DNA from: DAIMZM01 sp036733985
Lineage (GTDB): Bacteria; Bacillota; Dehalobacteriia; UBA4068
DNA length: 11,846 nucleotides
Reading direction: 5' to 3'
Assembly (NCBI GenBank): GCA_036733985.1
Contig: DAIMZM010000079.1
Coordinates: 1 to 11,846 of the forward strand
The position numbers were made by a program, and so were the translations under genes. Shown in pieces: positions 11,757 through 11,846 of this stretch. Below the pieces are notes generated by a model. It searched no databases, had not been told where the DNA came from, and worked only from the letters and a program-made list of their open reading frames with translations. Positions within the stretch are counted from its first letter, which is position 1. Each line of letters begins with the position of its first letter.

Positions 11757-11846
11757 TCAGGAGTAGGGACTGCCATAGTCGTAAAAGGTCATCAGGTTTG
11801 TGTTTAAAGAAAAGTCAAGATGCTGTCTGCCATCATCCCGTAGGAT
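11757..11846 (-). CDS. C-terminal end of an unrecognised protein (partial)
   Basis: The minus strand is open from the window edge for 29 codons to a TGA at 11759-11757. The peptide ends DFSLNTNLMTFYDYGSPYS, with a composition and codon use plausible for a real protein, and it lies outside the structured and repeat DNA. I do not recognise the family, and so short a piece could be a chance open frame. If real, it is transcribed towards the dehydratase gene, with copy C and its hairpin immediately downstream. Confidence 0.4.
   Translation of the reverse strand: MLRDDGRQHLDFSLNTNLMTFYDYGSPYS

Noticed and set aside
11526..11846. CRISPR array, tRNA or attachment site in the terminal structured DNA
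   Set aside because: There are no regularly spaced identical repeats, no cloverleaf with the T-loop consensus, and no tRNA 3' end or integrase nearby.

Overview
The window looks like a GC-rich chromosomal segment of an anaerobic, probably spore-forming member of the Bacillota (Clostridia or Negativicutes type). This is inferred from strong AGGAGG-like ribosome binding sites, a TTG start, a YmaF-family protein, an Amidase_6 protein, and two FCD-type GntR regulators beside amino-acid catabolic enzymes. No rRNA, tRNA, CRISPR array, transposase or phage gene is visible.

Left part (1-4176, minus strand): a tightly packed operon. In transcription order it holds a NicX/M29-like metalloenzyme, an M20 amidohydrolase, a DDAH-type guanidino hydrolase, a hydantoin-racemase-family enzyme, and the start of a second NicX/M29-like protein that runs off the window at position 1. 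An AT-rich divergent control region (4177-4522) separates it from a GntR/FCD regulator (4523-5218) that probably controls it. The gene set suggests stepwise breakdown of an N-containing (cyclic, acylated or guanidino) compound. The substrate cannot be read from the sequence, and this is the best candidate here for an undescribed pathway.

Middle part (5219-8452): unrelated single genes. These are a histidine-rich YmaF-family protein with its own terminator, a cupin, an Amidase_6 cysteine hydrolase and an AlaA-type alanine aminotransferase. Each has visible signals such as terminators, palindromes or a promoter.

Right part (8561-11520, plus strand): a trans-3-hydroxy-L-proline utilisation cassette. 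It comprises a GntR/FCD regulator with a clear sigma-70 promoter and operator-like palindromes, a translationally coupled ornithine cyclodeaminase/mu-crystallin family reductase (probable delta1-pyrroline-2-carboxylate reductase), and a proline-racemase-family enzyme with the Cys/Thr pair of trans-3-hydroxyproline dehydratase. Together they would convert trans-3-hydroxy-L-proline to L-proline.

The non-coding DNA around the dehydratase gene is unusual. Three copies of a small palindromic repeat (10327-10372, 10409-10465, 11689-11742) keep perfect stems through compensatory base changes. A large nested inverted structure lies at 11526-11680. The last 90 bases hold the probable C-terminal end of a further minus-strand gene.
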